This document shows, one piece after another, positions 1 through 7,906 of a stretch of DNA of 64,000 nucleotides. Source of the stretch: Thermoleophilaceae bacterium (GTDB lineage: Bacteria > Actinomycetota > Thermoleophilia > Solirubrobacterales > Thermoleophilaceae). The notes under the pieces were generated by a model. It did not search any database. It saw only the letters and a list, made by a program, of their open reading frames with translations, and was not told the DNA's origin. The first letter of the stretch is position 1. Each line of letters begins with the position of its first letter. The DNA lies in NCBI GenBank assembly GCA_036378175.1, contig DASUWY010000060.1, forward strand, positions 1 through 64,000. Direction: 5' to 3'. Position numbers and translations under genes: made by a program.

Positions 1-88
1 CCGTCTCTAGGGTAATCCGGCGGCGCGAGAGAGGGGCCGCGCGGCGGTTCGCGGCCTGACCTGAGCCGGGCTAGACTGGGCCCTCAAC

Positions 89-161
89 GCGGACGTAGCT
101 CAGTTGGTAGAGCGTCGGCTTCCCAAGCCGAAGGTCGCGGGTTCGAGGCCCGTCGTCCGCT
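89..161 (+). tRNA. tRNA-Gly (anticodon CCC)
   Basis: A complete cloverleaf can be drawn. The acceptor stem GCGGACG (89-95) pairs with CGTCCGC (154-160). The D arm GCTC/GAGC is present, the anticodon stem TCGGC/GCCGA encloses the loop TTCCCAA with anticodon CCC at 122-124, and the T stem GCGGG/CCCGT encloses TTCGAGG. The discriminator base is T161, as is usual for bacterial tRNA-Gly, and CCA is not encoded. A possible -10 (TAGACT, 72-77) lies 11 bp upstream. The 3' two thirds of the gene is overlapped on the other strand by the end of the DUF385 reading frame at 100-633. Confidence 0.96.
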
Positions 162-633
162 TCACTCCGGCAGCCTCGCGGTCACCACGCCGCAACACGA
201 AGATGCTTCGGTTACGCGTTTCGGCGAAGAACCGCTCGTATGCGGGCCACATCTCGATCAACTGTGGCCAGTACGTGGCTACCTCTTGCTCTCCGGCTTC
301 TCGGGCGACCCGTCGCTCGGTGGTGCCCCCGATCCGCACCACCACGTGCGGGTTCGCCCGTAGGTTGAGAGGCCAGGGGTTCGGGGGTTCAGACGGGGGA
401 CGAACGTTGCAGACGATCAGATCGTCGCCGTCGCGCAGGTAGAACAGTGGGACAGTCCGTGGGCGTCCCGATCGACGGCCGGTTGCCGTGAGCAACAGAA
501 CCGGCAGCTTCCCGGTGAGCGACACACGCCCGCCGGTGGCCAGCAGCAGGCGCTGTTGCAGCGGCGAGAACACGCGACCGATAATCCAGATCCCGATGCG
601 AGTCGCCCCCATCCTGTGCACGACCGATGTCAC
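100..633 (-). CDS. DUF385-type deazaflavin (F420)-dependent nitroreductase family protein
   Basis: A 177-residue protein with the core of the deazaflavin-dependent nitroreductase (Ddn/DUF385) family: a hydrophobic N-terminus, then TGRRSGRPRTVPLFYLRDGD, a NPWPLNLRANPHVVV segment, and a charged C-terminal part with YERFFAETRNRSIFVLRR. Members bind F420 in a split beta-barrel and reduce diverse substrates; the substrate here is unknown. Its ATG overlaps the stop of the preceding DUF385 gene (ATGA), so translation is probably coupled. The family-like sequence ends around residue 152. The remainder, including GLEPATFGLGS, is simply the antisense of the tRNA-Gly gene, and the stop codon lies inside that tRNA. 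The tail is unlikely to be functional. Confidence 0.85.
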   Translation of the reverse strand: MTSVVHRMGATRIGIWIIGRVFSPLQQRLLLATGGRVSLTGKLPVLLLTATGRRSGRPRTVPLFYLRDGDDLIVCNVRPPSEPPNPWPLNLRANPHVVVRIGGTTERRVAREAGEQEVATYWPQLIEMWPAYERFFAETRNRSIFVLRRGDREAAGVKRTTGLEPATFGLGSRRSTN

Positions 634-1163
634 AGCCGCTCCTCTGTGGTGATGCGGAAGACGGGGTACTGCGGTGCGATGGGTTCGAATTCACTGAGCG
701 GAGCTCGCTGATCGACCGGGAAGTGGGCGCGTGCGCCCGGCGCGACCTGCAGGTAGCGCTGCAGGATCGGCGCACGGTCCGCGGGCGCTACCTCCAGCAA
801 GCGGACTTCCTCACGCCTACCGTGGCGAAGCACGGCGTGCCCATCAGCCGCGCGAACGTTGGCAACCCAGCCCGTCCGGTCCCCGAGCATGGCCACGAGG
901 TAGCGCTCGCCTTCGAACTCGGCGATGACCACGGGCAGCGCGATGCGCCGGCCGCTCCGACGGCCGGCGACCTCCAATGTGGCCAACCGGCTCGGCCAGA
1001 CGCCCGCGGAGTGCAGCACCGCCTGCCCTCGATTGAGGAGTCGCGCCAGGCGACCGGGGCGGCCACCCGTGTAGAGACGGCGCCGCATCGGCTGGGCGTG
1101 ACCGTCTGAGCGCATGGGCGCAGTGTGGTCCAGTCGCCGCGCGCTGCCATCCGCGACATCCAC
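630..1163 (-). CDS. DUF385-type deazaflavin-dependent nitroreductase family protein
   Basis: A 177-residue paralogue of the downstream gene. Landmarks are LATLEVAGRRSGRRIALPVV, GERYLVAMLGD, TGWVANVRAADGHAVLRHGRRE and a C-terminal PVFRITTEE strand, all typical of the F420-dependent split-barrel Ddn/DUF385 family. The reading frame opens with GTG at 1163. Internal ATG codons at 1115 and 1088 are possible, and the family alignment would favour 1088, but none has a convincing ribosome-binding site. It is the middle gene of a minus-strand operon: methyltransferase, this gene, then the second DUF385 gene. It likely carries out an F420H2-linked reduction; the substrate cannot be predicted. Confidence 0.85.
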   Translation of the reverse strand: MDVADGSARRLDHTAPMRSDGHAQPMRRRLYTGGRPGRLARLLNRGQAVLHSAGVWPSRLATLEVAGRRSGRRIALPVVIAEFEGERYLVAMLGDRTGWVANVRAADGHAVLRHGRREEVRLLEVAPADRAPILQRYLQVAPGARAHFPVDQRAPLSEFEPIAPQYPVFRITTEERL

Positions 1164-1177
1164 TCAGCGCGTCCGTG

Positions 1178-1888
1178 CTATGCCGCAGAAACCCAGGTGG
1201 CACTTCGCAGCACGCACAGCGCGAATCCCAGAGTGTCCGTTCCGCCCGGGAGGCCCCGGCGTTGGCGGATGCGGCGGGCGTACGCGAGCGACTCTTCACC
1301 GCCGTGCCGCTCTGCGTTCGCCGCCAGCGTCTCCTCGTAGCGCGTCCAGTCGGCATCGCTTGCGAGCGCCTCGTGGAGGATTTGGAAGCCGGCGGCATGG
1401 ATCGCCGAGCGCAGCCCGGCCAGATCCGGCAGTTCGTCCTCCGTCGCGCCGCCGAGCGCCGCGAGGAACTCGGGAGTGGGTGGCTGCCGCCAGAAGCCCT
1501 CGCCGTAGAGAGCCAGAGGCGCCAGCGAGCGCAACGCCTCGAGCACCGCTGGGAAGCCCCCGTGCACGTGCGACGAGGCGACGTTGATGACGGCTTCGAA
1601 CCTGCCGTCGACGCTCGCGGCGTCGCGCACCTCGAACTCCGCCGGCAGCTCGCCTGCACCTCGGCGCGCCTCCGCGATCGCGTCGGCGTCGAGGTCGACG
1701 CCGAGCCCGCTTGCTCCCGGGTGCAGCCGCAGCGCGCGCAGCAGCATCTCGCCGTTGCCACACCCTGTGTCGAGGAGTCGCGCACCGCGCGGCAGCGGCA
1801 GCGCACGCAGCGCGCCGTCCACGGCGCTCTCCGACATCGGGTTTGCGAACGGCATGCCGCTATGGGCTATCTGCGAGGCGCTCGGCAA
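1178..1888 (-). CDS. class I SAM-dependent methyltransferase
   Basis: A 236-residue protein with a Rossmann-type methyltransferase fold. Motif I, LLDTGCGNGEML, is at about residues 38-49, followed by the acidic strand end GLGVDLDADAIAEAR and a motif IV-like region around FEAVINVASSHVHGG. The acceptor is unknown; the middle part (ALYGEGFWRQPPTPEFLAALGG) is lineage-specific. It is the first gene of a three-gene minus-strand operon with two F420-type DUF385 genes, 14 bp apart, so the three may act on the same small molecule. It is divergent from the acetyltransferase at 1930. Confidence 0.85.
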   Translation of the reverse strand: MPSASQIAHSGMPFANPMSESAVDGALRALPLPRGARLLDTGCGNGEMLLRALRLHPGASGLGVDLDADAIAEARRGAGELPAEFEVRDAASVDGRFEAVINVASSHVHGGFPAVLEALRSLAPLALYGEGFWRQPPTPEFLAALGGATEDELPDLAGLRSAIHAAGFQILHEALASDADWTRYEETLAANAERHGGEESLAYARRIRQRRGLPGGTDTLGFALCVLRSATWVSAA

Positions 1889-1929
1889 GGTGCAGAGGCT
1901 GCCAGACCGCCATCTGGTTCGATAGCGGA

Positions 1930-2442
1930 GTGGAGCTTGTGGAGTTCGGGCCGCTCACAGCGGCGCAGAAACGGGAGCTGGAGGGGGACGAGGAGGACCC
2001 CTTCGATGCCGCCGGCATCACGCTCACTTACCGGGCGAAGGAGCGGCACGTTGCCCTGCGCGACGAGGATGGCAGCTTGGTCGCGTCCACCGGGATGGTC
2101 GAGGTCGAGGTGGAGGCGCAGGGCAACCGCTTCCCGGTGGTGGGCCTGGGTGGCGTGATCGTGCGCGCGCCTTATCGCGGCCGGGGGCTGGCGCGGCAGG
2201 TGGTGGAGGCTGCGCTCACGAGAGCGACCGCACTCGGGCCGCCGTTCGCTCTGCTGTTCTGCCACGAGGACCGGGCCGGCCTCTACAGGAAGCTCGGCTT
2301 CGCCGAGGTGCGTGACAAGGTCACGGTCGAACAGGCGGAGGGCACCGCGGAGCTGCCGCAGCTCGCCATGTGGCGTGCACTGCACCGATCCGCCGCGGCG
2401 TGGCCGCCCGGCCCGCTGACGGTCCACAGCCTCCCGTTCTAG
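1930..2442 (+). CDS. GNAT family N-acetyltransferase
   Basis: A GTG start at 1930 gives 170 residues. The acetyl-CoA binding motif A is clear: VVGLGGVIVRAPYRGRGLAR, with the R/Q-x-x-G-x-G/A loop as YRGRGLA, followed by FALLFCHEDRAGLYRKLGFAEV, the usual beta5 and C-terminal motif B. The protein is soluble with no signal peptide. The substrate is unknown. The open frame runs further upstream, but that part would cover the start region of the divergent methyltransferase and has shadow-like composition, so the GTG is preferred. There is no strong Shine-Dalgarno sequence, so the start is moderately certain. Confidence 0.85.
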   Translation: MELVEFGPLTAAQKRELEGDEEDPFDAAGITLTYRAKERHVALRDEDGSLVASTGMVEVEVEAQGNRFPVVGLGGVIVRAPYRGRGLARQVVEAALTRATALGPPFALLFCHEDRAGLYRKLGFAEVRDKVTVEQAEGTAELPQLAMWRALHRSAAAWPPGPLTVHSLPF

Positions 2443-2516
2443 GTGGTGGCCGCCGATCCGAGTGGGCGACGGAGCCTCTCATCTCCACCTCACCGGCGGC
2501 GTGCATGCTCGCCGGC

Positions 2517-3182
2517 ATGTCACTCCCACGTGCTTCACGTCATCTCGCCGCCGGGCTTGCGCTCTGCGTGACCGCGTCCGGATGCGGCGCCGCCGTTGCA
2601 TCAGGCGTGCCGCGTACTCCGCCTCCAGTGCACCACAAGGTCACCCAGATCGACCGCATGACCACCGCCGCCGAGCAGCTCTACACCGCGGAGGTGGGCG
2701 GCAGCCATGCGATCCACACGCTGCACGCCGTTGGCGCCAACGCCACGCTGAGGAGCCTGCTCCAGTCCGGCAACACGGCGGGCCTGCGCGCGTTCGTCCA
2801 GCGCGAGTACAGGTACGTCTGGTACCACTGGCACGTCTCCTACCTGAGTCTCCGGCGCGGGCCGGCCACGCTGATCAACGTGGGGGTGCCGTTCGTCATG
2901 CCGGGGCCGCAGATGACGTTGCCGGGAGGCACCACTCTGCGGATCTCGATGCAGGACGAGATCGGATTCGTCCGGCTCGAGCACCGGATCCACCCGAACG
3001 TGCAGGTGCTCATCCGCGGCGGCGGGCAGCTCAGGACGTCGCTGCACTCGGCGGCGTTCGCGAAGCTCCCGGCCTCCGGCACCGTGAAGCTCTCGGGCCG
3101 CAACTACGAGGTCCGCTCGTTCCATGAGGTGGACTGGAGTGGCCAGCCGGTGACGATCTGGATTCTCATGAAGGGCCACTAG
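2517..3182 (+). CDS. secreted lipoprotein, possible Cache-like sensor domain
   Basis: From ATG 2517 the protein is 221 residues, with a short basic n-region, a hydrophobic stretch LAAGLALCVTA and a lipobox ending SGC, so it is predicted to be lipid-anchored outside the cell. An in-frame ATG also lies at 2505. The mature part contains RYVWYHWHVSYLSLRRG, LINVGVPFVMPGP and LRISMQDEIGFVRLEHRI. This alternation of strands resembles single-Cache (PDC-like) extracytoplasmic domains, but that assignment is tentative. No signalling domain is attached. The downstream esterase frame begins in the same reading frame directly after this gene's TAG. Confidence 0.7.
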   Translation: MSLPRASRHLAAGLALCVTASGCGAAVASGVPRTPPPVHHKVTQIDRMTTAAEQLYTAEVGGSHAIHTLHAVGANATLRSLLQSGNTAGLRAFVQREYRYVWYHWHVSYLSLRRGPATLINVGVPFVMPGPQMTLPGGTTLRISMQDEIGFVRLEHRIHPNVQVLIRGGGQLRTSLHSAAFAKLPASGTVKLSGRNYEVRSFHEVDWSGQPVTIWILMKGH

Positions 3183-3251
3183 CCTCTCCGCATCGCCAGG
3201 CTGAGGAACGCTCGCACCCTTCCTCTCGGCTTTTCCATCGCGCTGGTATTC

Positions 3252-4133
3252 GTGCTCGTCTTCGTCGTGTCCGGGTCCTCCAGCGATGGAGCGCCGAGCG
3301 CATCGCTGTGTCGTCCGGGCGACCAGATGCTGCACTTCGTGGCCGATGGCGAGCAGCACGAGGCGCTGCTGCACATCCCGCGCGGCACCCGCGGGCGGCT
3401 GCCTCTCGTGCTCGCCTTCCACGGTGCGCATTACGGTGCCCGCTTCGTGTCCAGGTACTACGGGTTGTCGAACCTGAGCAACCGGAAGGGCTTCGCCGTC
3501 CTGTATCCGCAGGCGTCGCACAACGTCTTCTGGCAGCTCCCCCCGAACCAGCATGAGGACGTGGATGCCGTGCGGCTGGTGCTCGACCAGGTGGAGCATG
3601 CCGCGTGCATCGACGCGCGCCGGGTGTACGCCACGGGCGCGTCGAACGGCGGCGGCTTCAGCGCCCGCCTGGGCTGCGAGATGGCCGACAGGCTCGCGGC
3701 AATCGCACCCGTGGCAGGCGGCTACAGCCAGCTCGGGCCGTGCCAGCCACAGCGGCCGCTGCCGGTGCTCGAGATCCACGGCACCCGCGACCAGGTGGTT
3801 CCGTACAACGGCACCGGGCCTGATCACGACGGCAGCGTGGCGGGGTTCCTGCGGCAGTGGACGACGATCGACCACTGCCGCGGCGACGGTGAGCGGCGGC
3901 GGCTCCGCCCGAACGTGATCAGGCTCTCCTGGTACCGCTGCGCGGGAGGAACGATGGTCGAGCACCTTCGCCTGGCGATGACCGACCACGGCTGGCCGGG
4001 CGGCGACACCGGCGCCGCGGGCCTCAGGAACCACCCGATTCCGCGGCAGGACCCGACCGGGGTGAAGGCGGCGACAGCGGTGTGGAGCTTCGTCAGCCGC
4101 TTTCGGCTGCCGTCCGCCGCCGCCCGTGGCTGA
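3252..4133 (+). CDS. secreted PHB-depolymerase/feruloyl-esterase-like alpha/beta hydrolase
   Basis: An extracellular serine hydrolase of the Esterase_PHB/LpqC type. The oxyanion-region strand PLVLAFHGAHYG is followed by GFAVLYPQAS, the nucleophile elbow GASNGGG, the aspartate strand VLEIHGTRDQVVPY and a C-terminal histidine region (DHGWPGG). The first standard start is GTG 3252, which yields 293 residues but cuts the signal peptide in half. The frame is open back to 3183 and a complete signal peptide (MRNARTLPLGFSIALVFVLV if CTG 3201 initiates) would need a non-standard start. It follows the lipoprotein gene with no gap. The likely substrate is a polyester or aryl ester; this is not certain. 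Confidence 0.8.
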   Translation: MLVFVVSGSSSDGAPSASLCRPGDQMLHFVADGEQHEALLHIPRGTRGRLPLVLAFHGAHYGARFVSRYYGLSNLSNRKGFAVLYPQASHNVFWQLPPNQHEDVDAVRLVLDQVEHAACIDARRVYATGASNGGGFSARLGCEMADRLAAIAPVAGGYSQLGPCQPQRPLPVLEIHGTRDQVVPYNGTGPDHDGSVAGFLRQWTTIDHCRGDGERRRLRPNVIRLSWYRCAGGTMVEHLRLAMTDHGWPGGDTGAAGLRNHPIPRQDPTGVKAATAVWSFVSRFRLPSAAARG

Positions 4134-4527
4134 ATGCCCACTGCCGGCTGAGTGCGAACGTGACCACCGACGCCAGCGGGAACGCGAGCAGCTGACCGAG
4201 CAGCCGAGGCGCTCCGGCGCCCCCGACGAACGCGGCGAGCAGAAGCAGGTTCGCCGCGAGGCCGACCGCCTGCACGCAGGCAAAGCGCGCGAGCTCGGGA
4301 GCGCGGCGATTGCGAGAGCGGAACGTCCAGCGGCGGTTGAGGGCGTAGCTGTTGAGCGCTCCGAGGGAGAACGCGAGCGCGGAGGCCGCCAGGTAGGGGA
4401 CGCCGAGCCGCACGAGGACGGCGTAGGTGGCCGTGCTGATCAGCGTGTTCGACACGCCCACGGTGACGAAGCGGAGGTACTGCGCCAGCAGGCGCCGCAG
4501 CACGCTAGATCCGGTAGAGCACGCCAT
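4093..4527 (-). CDS. GtrA-like membrane protein
   Basis: About 144 residues from ATG 4527 (154 if the upstream ATG at 4557 is used), with four hydrophobic segments. The GtrA signature is visible: QYLRFVTVGVSNTLISTATYAVLV near the start, NSYALNRRWTFRS in the middle and FALSRQWAFS at the end. GtrA proteins are thought to help move or present polyprenyl-phosphate-linked sugars. It is the last gene of the GT2-GT39-GtrA operon and overlaps the GT39 gene by about 23 bp, consistent with a polyprenyl-phosphate glycosylation pathway. Its 3' end overlaps the convergent esterase gene by 41 bp. Confidence 0.9.
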   Translation of the reverse strand: MACSTGSSVLRRLLAQYLRFVTVGVSNTLISTATYAVLVRLGVPYLAASALAFSLGALNSYALNRRWTFRSRNRRAPELARFACVQAVGLAANLLLLAAFVGGAGAPRLLGQLLAFPLASVVTFALSRQWAFSHGRRRTAAESG

Positions 4528-6310
4528 AGCCGTTGATTCCCGCCTGTCGCGTGACATCGGTTCCGTGGCTCACCACCCACGCGGGCAGCGCCCCGCGCGG
4601 CGTTCTCGCGCTGAACGGGTGGATTGGGTGATTGGTCGGGGTCGGGCTGACCACCACGTAGCGCACCTCACCCGCGCGCGCCGCCCGCCTCAGCTGCCCC
4701 GGACCCACCAGCTGGTGGTACGGCGTGCCTGCCAGGACGAGCGCGGGCTGGTGGTCGGCCACTATCAGCGGAGCGGCGAGCGCGGCACTCGTGGCGGCGA
4801 ACTCGAAGCGGCTGTGACCTCGATGGCGCATCAGATACGCCGAAAGCGGGTCGATCGTGCTCGACGGCATGCTGCCGAGCGCTCCCCCTCCAGCAACCCG
4901 ATGGCGGACCAGCGTGAGCGACTGGGATAGGGGAGCGGCCAACAGCGCGACGAGCACGGCCGCGGCGAGCGCCGCGGTGAGTGGAACGGCACGGCGAACG
5001 AAGAGACGGGCTGCCGCCAGCAAGCCGAGCGCCGCGAGCGCACCCGCGAAAGCGGCCGGGGGCAGCCCCACCTGCGCCCGCGCGTAGAGCACGCTCGCCA
5101 CCAGGGCCGCGACCAGCGCGAGGCGAGCGGGCAGGCTCGTCCTCGCCCGCCGCGCTACGCACACCACCCCGATTCCGAGCACCGCGGCCGCCGCGGGTGC
5201 CACCGTCTCGAGGTAGCGCGACGGCAGGTGCCGCATGGAGCTCAGCACCGCCGCTCCAACAATGAGCCAAGTTCCCATCGCCACCGCGAGCGCGAACGGG
5301 AGCGGGCCCATCTCGGAGCGGCGGACGAGCCCGAGGGCCAGAGCCGCCGCAGCGAAGGAGATGGCGGCGACGAGGATGAGCCCCACGAGAAGGTTGAAGT
5401 GGAACGCGCTGCTCGAGAACAGGCGCAGCGGGCCGGGCGGACTGAGGAGATCGGAAGCCGTGCGTGTGGACTGGCTGGTGAGCCGGCCGATGCCGTTGTA
5501 AACGAAGATGGTGTTCCAGATGCTCCCGTTGCTCGAGCCGAGGGGATAGGGCTTCCCGCCCCGAGCCAGAAGGGCGAACAGTGCAGGCCATGCGAGCCCC
5601 ACGCCGACCATCACGAGGCCGGCGCTCGCGAGCTCTCCCAGGCGACGTCCCCAGCGTTGACGGCTCCCGACCAGGTAAAGGAGCATGAGCGCGGGCAGCG
5701 GCACGAGCGCCTCGAACAGCTTCGTCTCAAACGCCAGCCCCACCACGGCACCGGCGGCGAGCAGCTCGAGCACGCGCTCCCTCTCGATCGCTCGGACCAC
5801 GAGCCACGCGGCGAGCACGAGCAGGGCGATCATCACGCCATCCATCGAGTCCGAGCGGGCCATCATCACGTCCACAGGCAGCACGGCCAACGCCGCCGCG
5901 GCCGCAAGCCCCGCCGTCCTTCCGAATCCCCGCCGCACGAGGTCGTAGAGCAGCACCACGGCGGCAGTGGACGCCAGCGCCTCGGGAAGCAGCAGGGCGA
6001 AGTGGGTGAAGCCGAACAGCTTGGTGCTCGCCACCTGGAGCCAGAGGTCGAGCGGCGGCTTGTCGGTTGCGATGCTCGCGTTCGGGTTGAACGCTCCCAC
6101 GAGGAGGGCGTGCCACGACGTCCCCATGCTCCGCACGGCGGCGTCGTAATACGGGTTGAGCCGCATGCCGCTCAGGCCCTGGAAGCGCAGGGCGGCGGCC
6201 AGCGCTGTGATCGCGGCGAGTGCGATGGTGGCGGGCGCGACCGCGAGGGTGCGCTCACCCGCCGGTGCGCGGCCTACCGCGAGACCCGGCTCTGCGGACT
6301 GGACCGACAT
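4505..6310 (-). CDS. GT39/ArnT-like membrane glycosyltransferase
   Basis: A 601-residue polytopic membrane protein with roughly 11-13 hydrophobic segments. The N-terminal extracytoplasmic loop has RLNPYYDAAVRSMG, followed by the ATDKPPLDLW motif typical of GT39/PMT_2 proteins that use polyprenyl-phosphate sugars, and SDSMDGVM further on. The family transfers a sugar from a lipid carrier to lipid, glycan or protein on the outer face of the membrane. It starts directly after the GT2 stop with no spacer and overlaps the GtrA gene at its end. GT2 probably makes the lipid-linked sugar, GtrA helps present it and this enzyme uses it. The acceptor is unknown. Confidence 0.88.
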   Translation of the reverse strand: MSVQSAEPGLAVGRAPAGERTLAVAPATIALAAITALAAALRFQGLSGMRLNPYYDAAVRSMGTSWHALLVGAFNPNASIATDKPPLDLWLQVASTKLFGFTHFALLLPEALASTAAVVLLYDLVRRGFGRTAGLAAAAALAVLPVDVMMARSDSMDGVMIALLVLAAWLVVRAIERERVLELLAAGAVVGLAFETKLFEALVPLPALMLLYLVGSRQRWGRRLGELASAGLVMVGVGLAWPALFALLARGGKPYPLGSSNGSIWNTIFVYNGIGRLTSQSTRTASDLLSPPGPLRLFSSSAFHFNLLVGLILVAAISFAAAALALGLVRRSEMGPLPFALAVAMGTWLIVGAAVLSSMRHLPSRYLETVAPAAAAVLGIGVVCVARRARTSLPARLALVAALVASVLYARAQVGLPPAAFAGALAALGLLAAARLFVRRAVPLTAALAAAVLVALLAAPLSQSLTLVRHRVAGGGALGSMPSSTIDPLSAYLMRHRGHSRFEFAATSAALAAPLIVADHQPALVLAGTPYHQLVGPGQLRRAARAGEVRYVVVSPTPTNHPIHPFSARTPRGALPAWVVSHGTDVTRQAGINGYGVLYRI

Positions 6311-7117
6311 TCAGGCTGCTCGCCGCTCGGGAACGGGCCGCAGCTCGGGCGCCGCTTGCGACTCCTGCGTGCTCAACCGCAGCTTGACGATCTCGCGGAA
6401 GGCGCGCGCGATCACGCGGACGTCGGCGCCGCTGGCCTCTCCCGCGGCACGCGGCCGGTGCGCCACCGGCAGCTCGACGATCCGGCCGCCTCGCCGGAGC
6501 GCCACAGCTAGCAGCTCGGTATCGATCGTCGCCCCGGTGGAGACGAGGCGCGCGCCGTCGAGCATGTCCCTGCGGATCAGCTTGAAAGCGCAGTCCACGT
6601 CTCGAACCGGCAGGCGGAAGAGCAGGTGGACGAGAGCGTTCCACCCGTGCGCGTTCAGGCGCCGCATGAACGGATCCTTGCGCTTGGCTCGGTAGCCCAC
6701 CACGAGTTCGGCCTCGCGCGTGTATGGCACGAACTCCGAAAGCTGGCCGAGATCGAATTGCAGGTCGGCATCCGTGAGCAGCACCCACTCCATCTGCGCG
6801 GCCGCGATGCCGCTTCGCACCGCGCTGCCGTAGCCGAGGTTCGCTTCGTGCGTCACCAGGCGGACGCGCGGCTCGAACACGGCAAGGGCCTCCACGAGCT
6901 CGCGCGTGCCGTCGCGCGAGCCGTCATCCACCACGATCACCTCCTGCCCTAGGCTGTGCGGCTCGGTGGCGGCGAGCGCCTGGCGGATCGCCTCGATCAC
7001 ATTCGGCTCCTCGTTGTGCGCGGGGAGCACGACGCTCACCCCGCTGAGGAGCGCCCCAGCGCGAGCGGGCAGGAAAGGCGCGGGGAGAACTTCGCTTGTG
7101 GCCCGGACTGCTGACAC
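6311..7117 (-). CDS. GT2 family glycosyltransferase (polyprenyl-phosphate sugar synthase-like)
   Basis: A 268-residue soluble glycosyltransferase of family 2. It shows SVVLPAHNEEPNVIEAIRQA for nucleotide binding, VIVVDDGSRDGTRELVEAL, the DXD-like LTDADLQFDLGQ and a C-terminal region with DCAFKLIRRD. This is the dolichol-phosphate mannose synthase-like pattern. The start is GTG 7117, supported by GGAAGG just upstream. It heads the GT2-GT39-GtrA operon and is divergent from the response regulator. The predicted reaction is transfer of a sugar from a nucleotide sugar to polyprenyl phosphate on the cytoplasmic side. Confidence 0.9.
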   Translation of the reverse strand: MSAVRATSEVLPAPFLPARAGALLSGVSVVLPAHNEEPNVIEAIRQALAATEPHSLGQEVIVVDDGSRDGTRELVEALAVFEPRVRLVTHEANLGYGSAVRSGIAAAQMEWVLLTDADLQFDLGQLSEFVPYTREAELVVGYRAKRKDPFMRRLNAHGWNALVHLLFRLPVRDVDCAFKLIRRDMLDGARLVSTGATIDTELLAVALRRGGRIVELPVAHRPRAAGEASGADVRVIARAFREIVKLRLSTQESQAAPELRPVPERRAA

Positions 7118-7237
7118 GATCTTCCTTCCACTGGCTGGATGCGTGCAGCGATGCTCGGCCGCCGCGATGAGATGCCGGTGAGACGGCGGCTCCGCTTCTC
7201 ATCTGAGCTTCAGGAACCGCTGCGATCGTGCAGTGCG

Positions 7238-7906
7238 TTGAAGGTCTTGGTCGTTGAAGACGAGGTCAAGCTCGCCTCCGTGGTGCGCAAGGCACTGCGC
7301 GAGCATGGGATGCTGGCCGACGTCGCGATCCGGGGGGAGGACGCCCTGTGGATGGCGGGCGCCACGCCCTACGACGGCATCGTGCTCGACATCAACCTGC
7401 CGGGAATCGACGGCTTCGAGACCTGCCGGCGCCTGCGGGCCGGTGGCATCCGCACGCCGATCCTGATGCTCACGGCGCGCGACTCCCTCGATGACCGCGT
7501 GAACGGCCTCGATACAGGCGCCGACGACTACCTGGTGAAGCCCTTCGACTTCCAGGAGCTGTTCGCGCGCATCCGGGCGCTGGCGCGGCGGAACGGTCTC
7601 GAACATGGACCGCAGCTGCGCGTGAGGGACCTGATGCTCGACGTCGCGTCGCGCACCGTGTCGCGCGGCGACACGCCGATCGAGCTGTCGAACAAGGAGT
7701 TCCAGCTCCTCGAGATGTTCATGCGCCGGCCCGGTCACGTGCTGTCCCGCACCGCGTTGCTCGAAGGCGCTTGGGACATGAACTACGAGAACCGCTCGAA
7801 CGTGGTGGACGTGTACGTGGGCTATCTCCGCCAGAAGATCGACAAGCCCTTCGGCACCGACAGCATCGAGACCGTGCGCGGCGCCGGCTATCGGCTGCGC
7901 AACTAG
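7238..7906 (+). CDS. OmpR/PhoB family response regulator
   Basis: A receiver domain (residues 1-115) is followed by a winged-helix DNA-binding domain. With TTG 7238 as start the protein is 222 residues and begins MKVLVVEDEVKLA, placing the phosphoacceptor Asp at residue 51 in IVLDINLPG, as in the family. The Thr (MLTARD) and Lys (YLVKPFD) switch residues are present. The effector domain has IELSNKEFQLLEMFMRRPGHVLSR and a C-terminal ETVRGAGYRLR hairpin. An ATG at 7139 would add 33 poorly conserved residues. The likely partner histidine kinase is convergent, sharing the last 4 bp. Confidence 0.92.
   Translation: MKVLVVEDEVKLASVVRKALREHGMLADVAIRGEDALWMAGATPYDGIVLDINLPGIDGFETCRRLRAGGIRTPILMLTARDSLDDRVNGLDTGADDYLVKPFDFQELFARIRALARRNGLEHGPQLRVRDLMLDVASRTVSRGDTPIELSNKEFQLLEMFMRRPGHVLSRTALLEGAWDMNYENRSNVVDVYVGYLRQKIDKPFGTDSIETVRGAGYRLRN

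Noticed and set aside
89-161. Integrated mobile element at the tRNA-Gly
   Set aside because: No integrase, attachment-site repeat or change in gene type is visible near the tRNA within the window.
2601-4283. Very long antisense frame opposite the lipoprotein and esterase genes
   Set aside because: A typical high-GC shadow frame: repetitive Arg/His/Ala composition, no domain similarity, and the opposite strand carries clear genes.
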